From positions 3,038,001-3,102,000 of the forward strand of contig NZ_CP018151.1 in assembly GCF_001889265.1 (NCBI RefSeq): a stretch of 64,000 nucleotides of DNA, read 5' to 3'. The DNA is from Microbacterium sp. 1.5R. GTDB taxonomy: Bacteria; Actinomycetota; Actinomycetes; Actinomycetales; Microbacteriaceae. Shown piece by piece: positions 16,695-27,345 of the stretch. Each line of letters begins with the position of its first letter. Positions within the stretch are counted from its first letter, which is position 1. The position numbers and the translations under genes were made by a program. The notes below the pieces were generated by a model that did no database searches, was not told the origin of the DNA, and saw only the letters and a list, made by a program, of their open reading frames with translations.

Positions 16695-17354
16695 TCAATA
16701 GAGGAGGATCTGCTTCGTCGTCGTGCCCTTGAAGCCGCCGATCTCGACAGCGACGTGATACGACGCTCCGCCGCCGGGAGCTCGCGGCCGATTCTCGTCC
16801 GCGCAGGTCTCGACGCTCGACCGCGTGCGGTCCCAGGTGACCGGCACCTTGCTCGTCACGGTCGCGCCGGCGGTGAGCGTGGCGACCATGCTGCTCGGGT
16901 TCTCCTGGCAGTCGGTCGACGTCCACCAGACATCGGTGCCGCTCGAAACCGTCATCCGCTGAGTCGTTGACCCCACATCGATCGCGCAGTCGGTCGACCC
17001 GCGGTTCGTCAGCGATATCGACAGCTGCGGCAGCACCCCGGGATCGTACGAATCGGCATCCGTCACGGCAGCCACCTCGACGTCCGTGGCCTCGCACGCG
17101 ACGATCCCGGGCGTCTCATCGGCCGACGGCTCAGGAGACGGCGACTCGGCTGCGGGTGGCTCGGAGGTCGTGGCATCCGGCGACGGGGATCCCGAGGCCG
17201 AGGCACTCGGCGAGGGCGTCGCCTCGGCGGCGCTGGCCCACGGGCGTGCCAGGAGCAGCCACACCGCGGCACCGATGACGGCGACGAGCAGGATCGCCGC
17301 GACGAGGGTCACCAATCGTCGGCGACGATAGACGGCGGCGGAGTGGCGAGGCAT
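16695..17354 (-). CDS. membrane-anchored extracytoplasmic protein, conserved hypothetical
   Basis: A 219-residue protein. A short basic N-terminus (RRRRL) leads into one membrane span at residues 14-37, then a low-complexity Pro/Ser/Ala/Glu linker (about 45-83), then a compact globular domain with six cysteines or fewer (ACEATDVEV, TDCAIDVG, STDCQENP, ETCADENRP). The layout fits an exported, tethered beta-rich domain resembling DUF4232-like proteins; I do not recognise a function. It lies 9 bp downstream of the argA-like gene and may share its transcript. Confidence 0.7.
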   Translation of the reverse strand: MPRHSAAVYRRRRLVTLVAAILLVAVIGAAVWLLLARPWASAAEATPSPSASASGSPSPDATTSEPPAAESPSPEPSADETPGIVACEATDVEVAAVTDADSYDPGVLPQLSISLTNRGSTDCAIDVGSTTQRMTVSSGTDVWWTSTDCQENPSSMVATLTAGATVTSKVPVTWDRTRSSVETCADENRPRAPGGGASYHVAVEIGGFKGTTTKQILLY

Positions 17355-17363
17355 TGATTCAGG

Positions 17364-17867
17364 TTAGTTGAGGCTCTTCAGCATCCTGGTGTTGCCGAGC
17401 GTGTTCGGCTTGACATGCGCGAGATCGAGGAACTCCTCGACACCTGCGTCGCCGCTGCGCAGCAGCTGAGAGTAGACGTCGGGGTCGACGACCTGTTCGC
17501 CGATGATCGAGTATCCGCGGCGACCGAAGAAGTCGACCTCGAAGGTCAGGCAGAACAGTCGGCTGAGCCCGAGCTCGCGAGCCTGCTCTTCGAGCGCGCC
17601 GACGATCGCGCCGCCGACGCCGTGGTGCAGCCAGTCCCCGCGGACCATGAGGGTGCGCACCTCGCCGAGGTCCTCCCAGAAGACGTGCAGCGCACCGCAT
17701 CCGATCAGCTCGCCGTCGGCTTCGGCCACGACGAACTCCTGCACGGCGCCGTAGAGCACAGCGAGATCCTTGCCGAGCAGGATGCGCTGCTCGACCATCG
17801 GCTGCAGGAGGTTCCGGATGCCGATGATGTCGGCGCTGCGCGCAGGCCGGACGATGTACTCGCTCAC
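17364..17867 (-). CDS. argA: GNAT acetyltransferase, short-form N-acetylglutamate synthase-like
   Basis: A 167-residue GNAT protein: MSEYIVRPARSADIIGIRNL, then VRTLMVRGDWLHHGVGGAIV (acetyl-CoA pyrophosphate loop) and RLFCLTFEVDFFGRRGYSII. This resembles the small stand-alone N-acetylglutamate synthase of actinobacteria (the Rv2747 type), which starts arginine synthesis from glutamate and acetyl-CoA. The GTG at 17867 gives this family N-terminus; longer frames extend into the clpC terminator region. No other arginine gene is nearby, so substrate identity rests on sequence resemblance. Confidence 0.7.
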   Translation of the reverse strand: MSEYIVRPARSADIIGIRNLLQPMVEQRILLGKDLAVLYGAVQEFVVAEADGELIGCGALHVFWEDLGEVRTLMVRGDWLHHGVGGAIVGALEEQARELGLSRLFCLTFEVDFFGRRGYSIIGEQVVDPDVYSQLLRSGDAGVEEFLDLAHVKPNTLGNTRMLKSLN

Positions 17868-17948
17868 ACCGTCAAGCCTAGAACCCCTCCCCTCCCCAGA
17901 CCCTGAGCGAGCCCGGAATGCCGGAGTGCTGGAGTCCCCCGTACACGC

Positions 17949-17982
17949 AGAAGGGGCGGATGCCGCAGCATCCGCCCCTTCT
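17949..17982 (-). terminator. clpC terminator
   Basis: A perfect 15-bp stem AGAAGGGGCGGATGC / GCATCCGCCCCTTCT has a 4-nt loop, 10 bp after the clpC stop. Its tip is the inverted heptamer pair CGGATGC/GCATCCG, as in the terminator at 22729. Confidence 0.8.
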
Positions 17983-17991
17983 GTGATCAGG

Positions 17992-20517
<2,526 letters not shown>

Positions 20518-20673
20518 GCTGTGACTCCTTATTCGCACGTGTTGTTCGACACTGGCGAAGACGCGTGAAGCGCTTGTACATCGAGAGTAACCACCGTGCG
20601 CAGGCAGTATGCCCGTGTTCGCCGTCGGCATAGTGCCGTGACCGCCGGTGACGCGTCTCCTGGACCACCGGGG

Positions 20674-20702
20674 TTGACGGACTTATCGACAGTCGTTATG
20701 TT
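20674..20702 (+). promoter_or_regulatory. promoter of the two-membrane-protein/XRE operon
   Basis: The -35 is TTGACG (20674-20679), the spacer is 17 bp and the -10 is TATGTT (20697-20702). The predicted +1 is near 20709, 35 bp before the first start codon. Confidence 0.65.
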
Positions 20703-20733
20703 AACGATTATCGGTAATAACGACTCTCGATAA
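20683..20733. promoter_or_regulatory. 17-bp inverted-repeat operator over the promoter
   Basis: The arms TTATCGACAGTCGTTAT (20683-20699) and ATAACGACTCTCGATAA (20717-20733) are complementary at 16 of 17 positions. A further TTATCG sits between them at 20708. The left arm covers the promoter spacer and -10; the right arm runs up to the ribosome site. It is a likely binding site for the XRE regulator encoded last in the operon. Confidence 0.55.
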
Positions 20734-20743
20734 GGAGTGGACG

Positions 20744-21364
20744 ATGACCTCGACGAAGGACCGCACGATCTCTCGCGGCGATTCCGGAGCCCTGATCGGC
20801 TTCTGCATCGCAGGAGCACTGATCGCCGCCTACATCACGGTGTTCTCGATCATCCGCATCATCGAACTGGCTCGCGGGGTCGACGTGCCCGTGCTGGTCG
20901 AGTTCGTCGGCTCGACGGCGCCTGTCGAGCTGCCCCTCAGCACCGGCGACTCCATCACGGTCGGTCTCGACAGTGCGATCATCACCGCCCCGCAGCTTCC
21001 GGCGATCGCCGCCGTGCCCGGCATCATCGGGCAGGTCGCGCAGATCCTCACGATCGTCCTCGTCATCGGATGCCTGATCCTGCTGGCGCGGAGCGTGCTG
21101 ACCGGCCGCGTCTTCAGCCGCCGCAACACCGCTCTCGTCGCGACCGCCGGGATCGCCGGCCTGGTCGGGTTCGCCACCGTGCGCTTCTTCGACAACATGC
21201 TGGCCAACGCGACGGTCGCCAGGATCACCGACAACGGGGTGGACAACGCCGTGATCAGCGTCGAGCCGTTCACGTTCGTCCTCGGGGCGTTCGTCATCGC
21301 CCTCATCAGCACGGTCTTCGTGATCGGCGACCGGCTGCAGCGCGACACGGACGGGCTCGTCTGA
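20744..21364 (+). CDS. DUF2975-like membrane protein
   Basis: A 206-residue integral membrane protein with four predicted spans (about residues 17-40, 97-120, 130-150 and 178-198) and a short cytoplasmic tail ending RDTDGLV. Its layout and its pairing with a small YozG-like XRE regulator match DUF2975 operons. It has a good ribosome site (AAGGAG). The stop overlaps the start of the next membrane protein. Function is unknown. Confidence 0.65.
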   Translation: MTSTKDRTISRGDSGALIGFCIAGALIAAYITVFSIIRIIELARGVDVPVLVEFVGSTAPVELPLSTGDSITVGLDSAIITAPQLPAIAAVPGIIGQVAQILTIVLVIGCLILLARSVLTGRVFSRRNTALVATAGIAGLVGFATVRFFDNMLANATVARITDNGVDNAVISVEPFTFVLGAFVIALISTVFVIGDRLQRDTDGLV

Positions 21365-22002
21365 TGATGAGCACGACCACCGCGACACGTTCGCAGACCG
21401 CGGATGCGATCACCGTGATCCTCTTCGGCGCAGCCGCTCTGGTCGTGACCGCGATCAGCACCGTCCTCCGCGTGCTTGGAACCTTCCGAGATCAAGGTAT
21501 CGCGTGGTCCATTCCGATCGACGAGCAGCCGATCGACGCGACCGTCGGCTCAGGATCCGCGTCGGTCGAGGGGATCGCTCGGGAGGCGATGGTGTTCGCC
21601 ACCGGGGTGGACGCCGCTTCGACCGCAGCGATCATCGGCTCTCTCGTCCTCTGGGCGCTCGCCCCGCTGATCGTCATCGTCGGCGTGATGCTCGTCGCCT
21701 GGAACTTCCTCCGCGGACGCTTCTTCGTGCGGAGCAACGCACGGGCCTTCGACGCGATCGGCTGGACCCTCGTGCTCGCTCCGATGTTCATCGTGCTGCT
21801 CGAGAAACTGGGGCTGAACGGGGTGTCCGCCGCGGTGGGCATCGGCTCGGGCGAGCCGGTGCATCCGATCGAGTTCTGGTCCATCGTCCCGATCTTCGCG
21901 ACCGGCGTCGCGGTGGGCCTCATCGCAGCAGCGTTCCGTCAGGGCATCCGCCTGCAGCGCACGAACGCGGCCCTCGAGGATGAGACTCGGGGTCTCGTAT
22001 GA
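21364..22002 (+). CDS. membrane protein, second gene of XRE operon
   Basis: A 212-residue protein with about four spans (residues 17-38, 89-112, 130-150, 175-197). The ending ETRGLV echoes the RDTDGLV ending of its upstream neighbour, so the two may be ancient paralogues. The ATG at 21364 lies within the upstream stop (TGATG), implying coupled translation. The gene overlaps the regulator gene by four bases. It is not a family I can name, although DUF2975 is the likely superfamily. Confidence 0.65.
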   Translation: MMSTTTATRSQTADAITVILFGAAALVVTAISTVLRVLGTFRDQGIAWSIPIDEQPIDATVGSGSASVEGIAREAMVFATGVDAASTAAIIGSLVLWALAPLIVIVGVMLVAWNFLRGRFFVRSNARAFDAIGWTLVLAPMFIVLLEKLGLNGVSAAVGIGSGEPVHPIEFWSIVPIFATGVAVGLIAAAFRQGIRLQRTNAALEDETRGLV

Positions 22003-22229
22003 GCCCGGCGGAGAACGACGACGAGCTCACCGGCATCCACTGCCGACTCGACGAGCTGCTCGCCGAGCGAGGGATGACGCTGACCGAGCTGAGCGCACGC
22101 GTCGGGGTGAGCATCGTCAACCTGTCGGTGCTCAAGAACGACCGCGCGCGGGCGATTCGGTACTCGACCCTGCGCGCGATCTGCGACGCGCTCGACTGCG
22201 AGGTCGGCGACCTGCTGGTGCTCGCGTAG
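21999..22229 (+). CDS. small XRE-family regulator (YozG-like)
   Basis: A 76-residue protein made almost entirely of one Cro/C1-type HTH: residues 13-70, with MTLTELSARVGVSIVNLSVL as the helix-turn-helix and AICDALDCEVGDLLVL closing it. It overlaps the upstream membrane gene by ATGA. Proteins of this size accompany DUF2975 membrane proteins and are thought to control the shared operon; the inverted repeat at 20683-20733 is the obvious target. Confidence 0.8.
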   Translation: MSPAENDDELTGIHCRLDELLAERGMTLTELSARVGVSIVNLSVLKNDRARAIRYSTLRAICDALDCEVGDLLVLA

Positions 22230-22370
22230 GGGGGACCGCGATGCGCGGCTCCGGTTCCGATGACCGCCCTTGGTGACGGACGTGGATGACGGCCGCGGGA
22301 CAGCATCACGGACGGCACGCTCAGCGCAACCCCTTCTATGAATCTCCTGTGGGTCGATAGCGTTGACGGC

Positions 22371-22709
22371 ATGAAGCTCAACGACCGGAACCTGCGCACA
22401 CCCTCCCGCATCCTCATGGCTCTGCCCATCGCCGCACTCGCCTTCTCGCTGGCCGCCTGCGGAGGAACGTCCCGCCCCGCGGTCGACGACGTCGCCGACG
22501 GCATCCAGAAGGTCTACGAAGAGCAGGGACTCGGTGATGTCGTGACGGACGACGTCGCGACCTGCTTCGCCGACGCCCTCGTCGACTCCGACCTGAGCAA
22601 CGAGACCCTCACCTACATCGCCAACGGCGAGGACAAGCAGTCCAGCGAAGAGGACAAGGCACTCACCACGCAGATCCTCACCGACAACCTGGAGAAGTGC
22701 GCGGGCTGA
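22371..22709 (+). CDS. small secreted lipoprotein, hypothetical
   Basis: A 112-residue protein. A signal peptide ends at the lipobox LAAC (Cys about residue 30), followed by a short acidic globular domain (DDVADGIQKVYEEQGLGDVV) with two further cysteines (ATCFADAL and EKCAG) that could form a disulfide. The start at 22371 is preferred over an ATG 33 bp upstream because it gives a normal basic signal N-terminus. No family recognised. A strong terminator follows. Confidence 0.65.
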   Translation: MKLNDRNLRTPSRILMALPIAALAFSLAACGGTSRPAVDDVADGIQKVYEEQGLGDVVTDDVATCFADALVDSDLSNETLTYIANGEDKQSSEEDKALTTQILTDNLEKCAG

Positions 22710-22728
22710 CCCCCGCCGGGCCGACCCC

Positions 22729-22764
22729 GAAGGATGACGGATGCTGCGGCATCCGTCATCCTTC
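22729..22764 (+). terminator. terminator after lipoprotein gene
   Basis: A perfect 16-bp stem GAAGGATGACGGATGC / GCATCCGTCATCCTTC has a 4-nt loop, 20 bp after the stop. The stem tip is again CGGATGC/GCATCCG. Confidence 0.75.
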
Positions 22765-22853
22765 GTCATCTCCGCCTCCGGTCGCGGGCGCGGCTCCTAG
22801 CGTGGACGGATAGCGCGCACACGGCGCGCACCGATTCTGGAGTCCCCGATCCA

Positions 22854-24281
22854 ATGAGCACCACCGTCCGCGCCACGAAGGCGCCAGACACCCGCGGTCC
22901 CGTCCGGAAGCTGCTGACGTCGTTCGGCTTCCAGATCCTCGCCGCACTCGTCCTCGGCATCGCCGCCGGCCTGATCGCCCGTCAGCTCGGAGCGACCGGC
23001 GACGAGCCGAACGGCCTCTCGGCCACCCTCGACACGATCGGCAGCTCGTACGTCACGCTGCTGCGCACGGCCGTCGTGCCGCTGATCTTCACCGCGATCG
23101 TGGCGAGCATCTCGAACCTGCGGCGGGTGCAGAACGCCGCACGCCTGGCCGGCCAGACGCTGCTGTGGTTCGCGATCACCGCGTTCATCGCCGTGAGCAT
23201 CGGCATCGTGCTCGGACTCGTGATCCAGCCCGGGTCGCGCGCCGGCGACGACCTCGCCCCGAGCGCGCCCTACACCGTGGGCACCTGGTGGAACTTCCTG
23301 CTCGGTCTGATCCCGCAGAACTTCCTCGGCCTCAGCGTCAGCACCAACCCCGGCGCGACCGAGGGCACGTTCTCCTCGAGCGTCAACTTCAACATCCTGC
23401 AGGTCATCGTGATCGCGGTCGCCGTCGGCATCGCGGCGCTCAAGGCCGGCAAGAAGGCCGAGCCCTTCCTCGCGTTCACGGAGTCGCTGCTCAAGGTCAT
23501 CCAGCGCGTGCTGTGGTGGATCATCCGCATCGCCCCCATCGGCACCTTCGGCCTGATCGGCGCCGCAGTCGTCGAGTACGGCTGGGAGAAGCTCGCCTCG
23601 CTCGGCTGGTTCGCGATCGCCGTGTACATCGGTCTCGCTCTGGTGCTCTTCGTCGTCTACCCGGTGCTCGTGAAGACCAACGGCCTGTCGATCAGGCAGT
23701 ACTTCTCGGGCGTCTGGCCCGCCGTGCAGCTGGCGTTCGTCAGCCGCTCGTCGATCGGCACCCTGCCCCTCACCGAGCGCGTGACCGAGCGCAACCTCGG
23801 CGTTCCCCGCTCGTACGCCTCCTTCGCCGTGCCGTTCGGCGCGACCACCAAGATGGACGGCTGCGCCGCCATCTATCCGGCCATCGCCGCGATCTTCGTC
23901 GCGCAGTTCTTCGGCATCGAACTCACCCTCGTGCAGTACCTGCTGATCGTGCTCGTCTCGGTCGTCGGCTCGGCGGCCACCGCGGGCACCACGGGAGCGA
24001 CCGTGATGCTCACCCTGACGCTGTCGACGCTCGGCCTGCCGCTCGAGGGCGTCGGCCTGCTGCTCGCGATCGACCCGATCCTCGACATGGGCCGCACCGC
24101 GGTCAACGTCGCGGGCCAGGCGCTCGTGCCCACCATCGTCGCCAAGCGCGAGGGGATCCTCGACGAGGAGCTCTACAACGCGCCCCGCGAGGGCCTGCCG
24201 TTCGCCGACGACTCGGCCGACGACGACGCACCCGAGGAGGATGCCGCGGCATCCGAGACCGAGCCGGCCAGCACCCGCTGA
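22854..24281 (+). CDS. dicarboxylate/amino acid:cation symporter (DAACS)
   Basis: A 475-residue membrane carrier of the GltP/DctA family. The re-entrant-loop Ser motif appears as SRSSIGTLP, and the TM7 region as GATTKMDGCAAIYPAIAAIF, matching the family NMDGT-type element. An acidic C-terminal tail (DDSADDDAPEEDAAA) follows. It imports glutamate, aspartate or C4-dicarboxylates with protons or Na+. The ATG at 22854 follows a CTGGAG ribosome site; earlier in-frame codons overlap the terminator of the preceding gene. Confidence 0.9.
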   Translation: MSTTVRATKAPDTRGPVRKLLTSFGFQILAALVLGIAAGLIARQLGATGDEPNGLSATLDTIGSSYVTLLRTAVVPLIFTAIVASISNLRRVQNAARLAGQTLLWFAITAFIAVSIGIVLGLVIQPGSRAGDDLAPSAPYTVGTWWNFLLGLIPQNFLGLSVSTNPGATEGTFSSSVNFNILQVIVIAVAVGIAALKAGKKAEPFLAFTESLLKVIQRVLWWIIRIAPIGTFGLIGAAVVEYGWEKLASLGWFAIAVYIGLALVLFVVYPVLVKTNGLSIRQYFSGVWPAVQLAFVSRSSIGTLPLTERVTERNLGVPRSYASFAVPFGATTKMDGCAAIYPAIAAIFVAQFFGIELTLVQYLLIVLVSVVGSAATAGTTGATVMLTLTLSTLGLPLEGVGLLLAIDPILDMGRTAVNVAGQALVPTIVAKREGILDEELYNAPREGLPFADDSADDDAPEEDAAASETEPASTR

Positions 24282-24344
24282 CCTCTCTCCGTCACCGCCC
24301 GAGCGCCTCGTCCCTTCCGGGGCGGGGCGCTCGTCCGTCTCCCG

Positions 24345-26075
24345 CTATGCGCGACCCTGCTGGCGGGTGGCACCGCGGGTGTCGAGCGCGAGCTCCTCGG
24401 CATCCATCGCCGTCATCAGCTCGCGCATGAGCTCTTCATCGAGGTTGCCCGCGTCCCTCTCCGCGAGAAGGATGTCGCGGCGCACCTGCAGCCATCCCCG
24501 GCTCAGGGCAGCCAGGTCGTCGAAGGACGGGCGAGCTGCGGCATCCTCGACCTGCTGCGCGTCGTCGGTGTCCTTCTCGACGCGGGTCATGCGCTTCGTG
24601 AACGCATCGAACACTCCCAGGTCGACCTCGCCGTACTTGGCCTCCCACTCGACGCGCTTCTCGGCCAGGAACGCCTTGCCGGCCTCTCGGCTCTTCTCCC
24701 GCACCGCGGCGAGCGCACGCTGGTCGTCGTCGTGATCGACGTCTCCCTCGATCCCGAGGCGGCGGATCAGCATCGGCAGCGTGAGCCCCTGCAGCAGCAG
24801 CGTGCCCACGGTCACCACGAACGCCACCACGACGATCGCGTGCGAGGCCTCCTCGTCGAGCGTCGCGAGATCGGCGGCCGCGAGAGCGATCGCGAGCGTC
24901 ACGACGCCGCGCATACCGGCCCATGAGATCACCGCGCTGTCCTTCCAGGTCAGCTGCAGCCCGGCCATCTGGTCGCGCACGATGTGCGTGCGCAGCTCGT
25001 CGGCCGTGAACTGCCCCCACCGCCGGGACTTCTCATGACGTTTCTCGAACTCCCCGCTCTCGACGCCGCGATCCCAGCGCTGAAGGCGCTTGCGGTCCTG
25101 GAAGTTCGCCCACGCGCTCGTCGGATAGATGTACAGCGGACGCACCACGAGCACGACCAGCAGCACGATGCCCGACAGCACGAGGATCTGCTCGACGGAC
25201 TCGCTGCCGAGGTCGCGGAGCACCCGGGGGAACTGCAGACCGATGTACGCGAAGACGAAGCTCTCGAGCAGCAGATCGGCCGACAGCCAGAGCGGCTTCT
25301 CCTGCTGGCGGGTCGTGTAGTCGGTGCGAGGCGAGTTGTATCCGACGTACAGGCCCATCGCGACGACCGCGAGCACTCCGGAACCCAGCAGGTGCTCGGC
25401 GATCGCATAGGCGCCGAACGGTGCGAGCAGGCCGAAGGTCCCGATCACGACCGCATCGTTGATCCTCATGCGGAGCTGATGCAGCAGGATGCCGAAGACG
25501 AGTCCGATCGCGACACCCACGGCGACGGCCAGCAGGAACTGCCCCACGCCGCCCCACACCGACACGGTCGCGCCCGCGAGGATCGCCGCGAACACGCGGT
25601 ACAGCGTCAACGAGGTCGCATCGTTGATCAGACTCTCGCCCGAGAGCACCGTCATGATGCGGCGCGGCAGACCGAGCTTGCGGCCGATCGCGGCGGCCGA
25701 CACCGCATCCGGCGGCGCCACGATCGCGCCGAGCAGCAGGGCGCCCGGCAGGGTCAGCGACGGCATGATCCACCAGGCCACGAACCCCACCGCGAGCGCC
25801 GTGAGCAGCACGAGCCAGATGCCGAGCCGGCGGATCTGCGGGAGGCTGCGCTTGAAGCCGACGAACGAGACGTCCAGGGCCGCCGAATAGAGCAGCGGCG
25901 GCAGCACGAGGTTCAGCAGCAGATGGCCGTCGATCTCGACATCCGGCACGAAGGGCAGGAAGGATGCCGCGAGCGCCACGACAGTGACGAGGAGCGGCGC
26001 CGGCCAGCCGCGCCATCGGGCGATCGCGGCCACCACGACAGCACCGACGAGCACGTAGAAGATCTCGGCATCCAT
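24345..26075 (-). CDS. Na+/H+ antiporter, CPA1 family
   Basis: A 576-residue protein with ten to twelve spans in residues 1-400 and a charged cytoplasmic C-terminal domain of about 150 residues. Family motifs are GAIVAPPDAVSAAAIG (ion-binding Asp) and ESLINDATSLTLY. It exports Na+ (or K+/Li+) for protons and supports pH and salt homeostasis. The ATG at 26075 begins directly with the first span. It converges on the symporter gene; no strong hairpin separates them. Confidence 0.9.
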   Translation of the reverse strand: MDAEIFYVLVGAVVVAAIARWRGWPAPLLVTVVALAASFLPFVPDVEIDGHLLLNLVLPPLLYSAALDVSFVGFKRSLPQIRRLGIWLVLLTALAVGFVAWWIMPSLTLPGALLLGAIVAPPDAVSAAAIGRKLGLPRRIMTVLSGESLINDATSLTLYRVFAAILAGATVSVWGGVGQFLLAVAVGVAIGLVFGILLHQLRMRINDAVVIGTFGLLAPFGAYAIAEHLLGSGVLAVVAMGLYVGYNSPRTDYTTRQQEKPLWLSADLLLESFVFAYIGLQFPRVLRDLGSESVEQILVLSGIVLLVVLVVRPLYIYPTSAWANFQDRKRLQRWDRGVESGEFEKRHEKSRRWGQFTADELRTHIVRDQMAGLQLTWKDSAVISWAGMRGVVTLAIALAAADLATLDEEASHAIVVVAFVVTVGTLLLQGLTLPMLIRRLGIEGDVDHDDDQRALAAVREKSREAGKAFLAEKRVEWEAKYGEVDLGVFDAFTKRMTRVEKDTDDAQQVEDAAARPSFDDLAALSRGWLQVRRDILLAERDAGNLDEELMRELMTAMDAEELALDTRGATRQQGRA

Positions 26076-26150
26076 GCCCCTAAAGTACTGCCCTCCCGCG
26101 TCGGTCGCGGGGCGCAGCCGCGTCGGTCACGGGGCGCAGCGGGCCGCGGA

Positions 26151-26435
26151 TCAGGGGCGATCGTCGGCGAGCTCGTCGCGGAGGCCGGCGTTCTCGTCCT
26201 CCAGATCGAGCACGCGACGGATGCCGACGATGTTGATGCCCTCGACGCGGAGCCCGGTCACCCGGCGGATGCGCTCGAGGTCGTCATCGCTGTAGCGGCG
26301 CGTGCCGCCCTCGCTGCGCGCGGGCGTGACCAGCCCCTTCGCCTCGAAGAGTCGGAGGCTGGCCTCGGGGACCCCGCTGAGCTGCGCGGCGACGGCGATG
26401 CCGTAGACCGGCATGCTCGGATCACGATCACCCAT
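26151..26435 (-). CDS. hspR: MerR-type heat-shock regulator, HspR-like
   Basis: A 94-residue MerR-fold protein: HTH GIAVAAQLSGVPEASLRLFE, wing GGTRRYSDDDLERI, and the HspR-type segment GLRVEGINIVGIRRVLDLED, with a short coiled coil at the end. HspR represses dnaK, clpB or hsp20 genes at normal temperature. Divergent placement with hsp20 (124-bp gap) fits. It has a strong ribosome site (GGGAGG). The classic CTTGAGT-type HAIR sequence is not visible; a different palindrome is present at 26504. Confidence 0.8.
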   Translation of the reverse strand: MGDRDPSMPVYGIAVAAQLSGVPEASLRLFEAKGLVTPARSEGGTRRYSDDDLERIRRVTGLRVEGINIVGIRRVLDLEDENAGLRDELADDRP

Positions 26436-26503
26436 GGGCACCTCCCTCTCGACGCACTTGCATTCTATCTCGCGTTGTTCTATAAAAAATCTATAGCAAC
26501 GAT

Positions 26504-26518
26504 TGCAGATAATCTGCA
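26504..26518. promoter_or_regulatory. perfect palindrome over the hsp20 promoter
   Basis: TGCAGATAATCTGCA is a perfect 15-bp palindrome overlapping GATAAT, a near-consensus -10 for hsp20. An AT-rich stretch with CTATA/TATAG half-sites lies just upstream at 26480-26496. Confidence 0.5.
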
Positions 26519-26558
26519 CCGGAGAACGCCCGCTCGGGCCACACGAAAGGAGACACTC

Positions 26559-26981
26559 ATGGCCATGTCCTTCGATCCGTTCAGTCAGCTCGACCGCTTC
26601 GCTGCGAGCGTGCTGGACTCCGTCCGCGCACCGCGTCTCATGCCGGTGGACCTCTACCGCGACGGCGACAGGTACATCCTGCACGCCGACCTCCCCGGCA
26701 TCGATCCGGGCTCGATCGACGTCGACCTCGACGGCGGACAGCTCACGATCCGCGCGCAGCGCACGGCCGACGGTCGCGAAGGCGTCCGCTGGCTCGCACG
26801 CGAACGCGGCGCGGGCTCGTTCCTCCGCCAGTTCTCGCTCGGCGACGGCGTCGACCTCGACGCGATCAGCGCCTCGTACGAGAGCGGCGTGCTCTCGGTG
26901 ATCATCCCGGTCAGCGAGCGCGCGAAGCCCCGCAAGATCGAGGTCGAGTCGAGCGACAACCGACAGTCGATCACCGCCTGA
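26559..26981 (+). CDS. small heat-shock protein Hsp20
   Basis: A 140-residue alpha-crystallin chaperone. The short N-terminal arm (FDPFSQLDRF) precedes the crystallin domain (about residues 27-130, VDLYRDGDRYILHADLPGID to GVLSVIIPVSERAKPRKIEV). The C-terminal anchoring IxI-type motif is weak. It holds unfolded proteins in an ATP-independent manner. The ribosome site AAAGGAGA lies nine bases before the ATG. It is divergent from the HspR-like gene and followed 64 bp later by a DUF2795 gene. Confidence 0.92.
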   Translation: MAMSFDPFSQLDRFAASVLDSVRAPRLMPVDLYRDGDRYILHADLPGIDPGSIDVDLDGGQLTIRAQRTADGREGVRWLARERGAGSFLRQFSLGDGVDLDAISASYESGVLSVIIPVSERAKPRKIEVESSDNRQSITA

Positions 26982-27045
26982 CCCTTCGGTGGGCCGGGGC
27001 GCACACCCCGGCCCACCCCGCTCTCCCTTCGGAAAGGACGATCCC

Positions 27046-27282
27046 ATGCGCCCCTCTTCTGCTCTCGACCGGTTCCTCCGCGGCATGGAGTACCCGGCGA
27101 CACGAGACGACCTGCTCCGCGAAGCAGCCCGCGACGGCCTCGGCCCCGATGACCGAACGGCCCTCGCCCAGCTTCCCGAGCAGAGCTTCAGCGCCGCCTG
27201 GCACATCCGCTATCACCTCACGCGACGCGCGCTCACCGAGGAGTTCGCGCCCTCGGCATCCGCAGGTCTCGTCGCTGTCTGA
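27046..27282 (+). CDS. DUF2795 domain protein
   Basis: A 78-residue protein consisting of one DUF2795 domain (FLRGMEYPATRDDLLREAAR followed by a second helix pair, QLPEQSFSAAWHIRYHL). The domain is common in actinobacteria and cyanobacteria next to stress genes and has no known activity. The ribosome site GAAAGGAC and the position 64 bp after hsp20 suggest co-transcription in a heat-shock unit. Confidence 0.8.
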   Translation: MRPSSALDRFLRGMEYPATRDDLLREAARDGLGPDDRTALAQLPEQSFSAAWHIRYHLTRRALTEEFAPSASAGLVAV

Positions 27283-27345
27283 GACGCACCGGCGACGATG
27301 GGGCGGACGGGAATGCCCCGCCCGCCCCCGCCGTTGCATTCGGGG

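Noticed and set aside
20600..20640. ClgR box upstream of clpC (GTTCGCCGTCGGCATA)
   Set aside because: The left half fits but the right half lacks GCGAAC, so the palindrome is incomplete.
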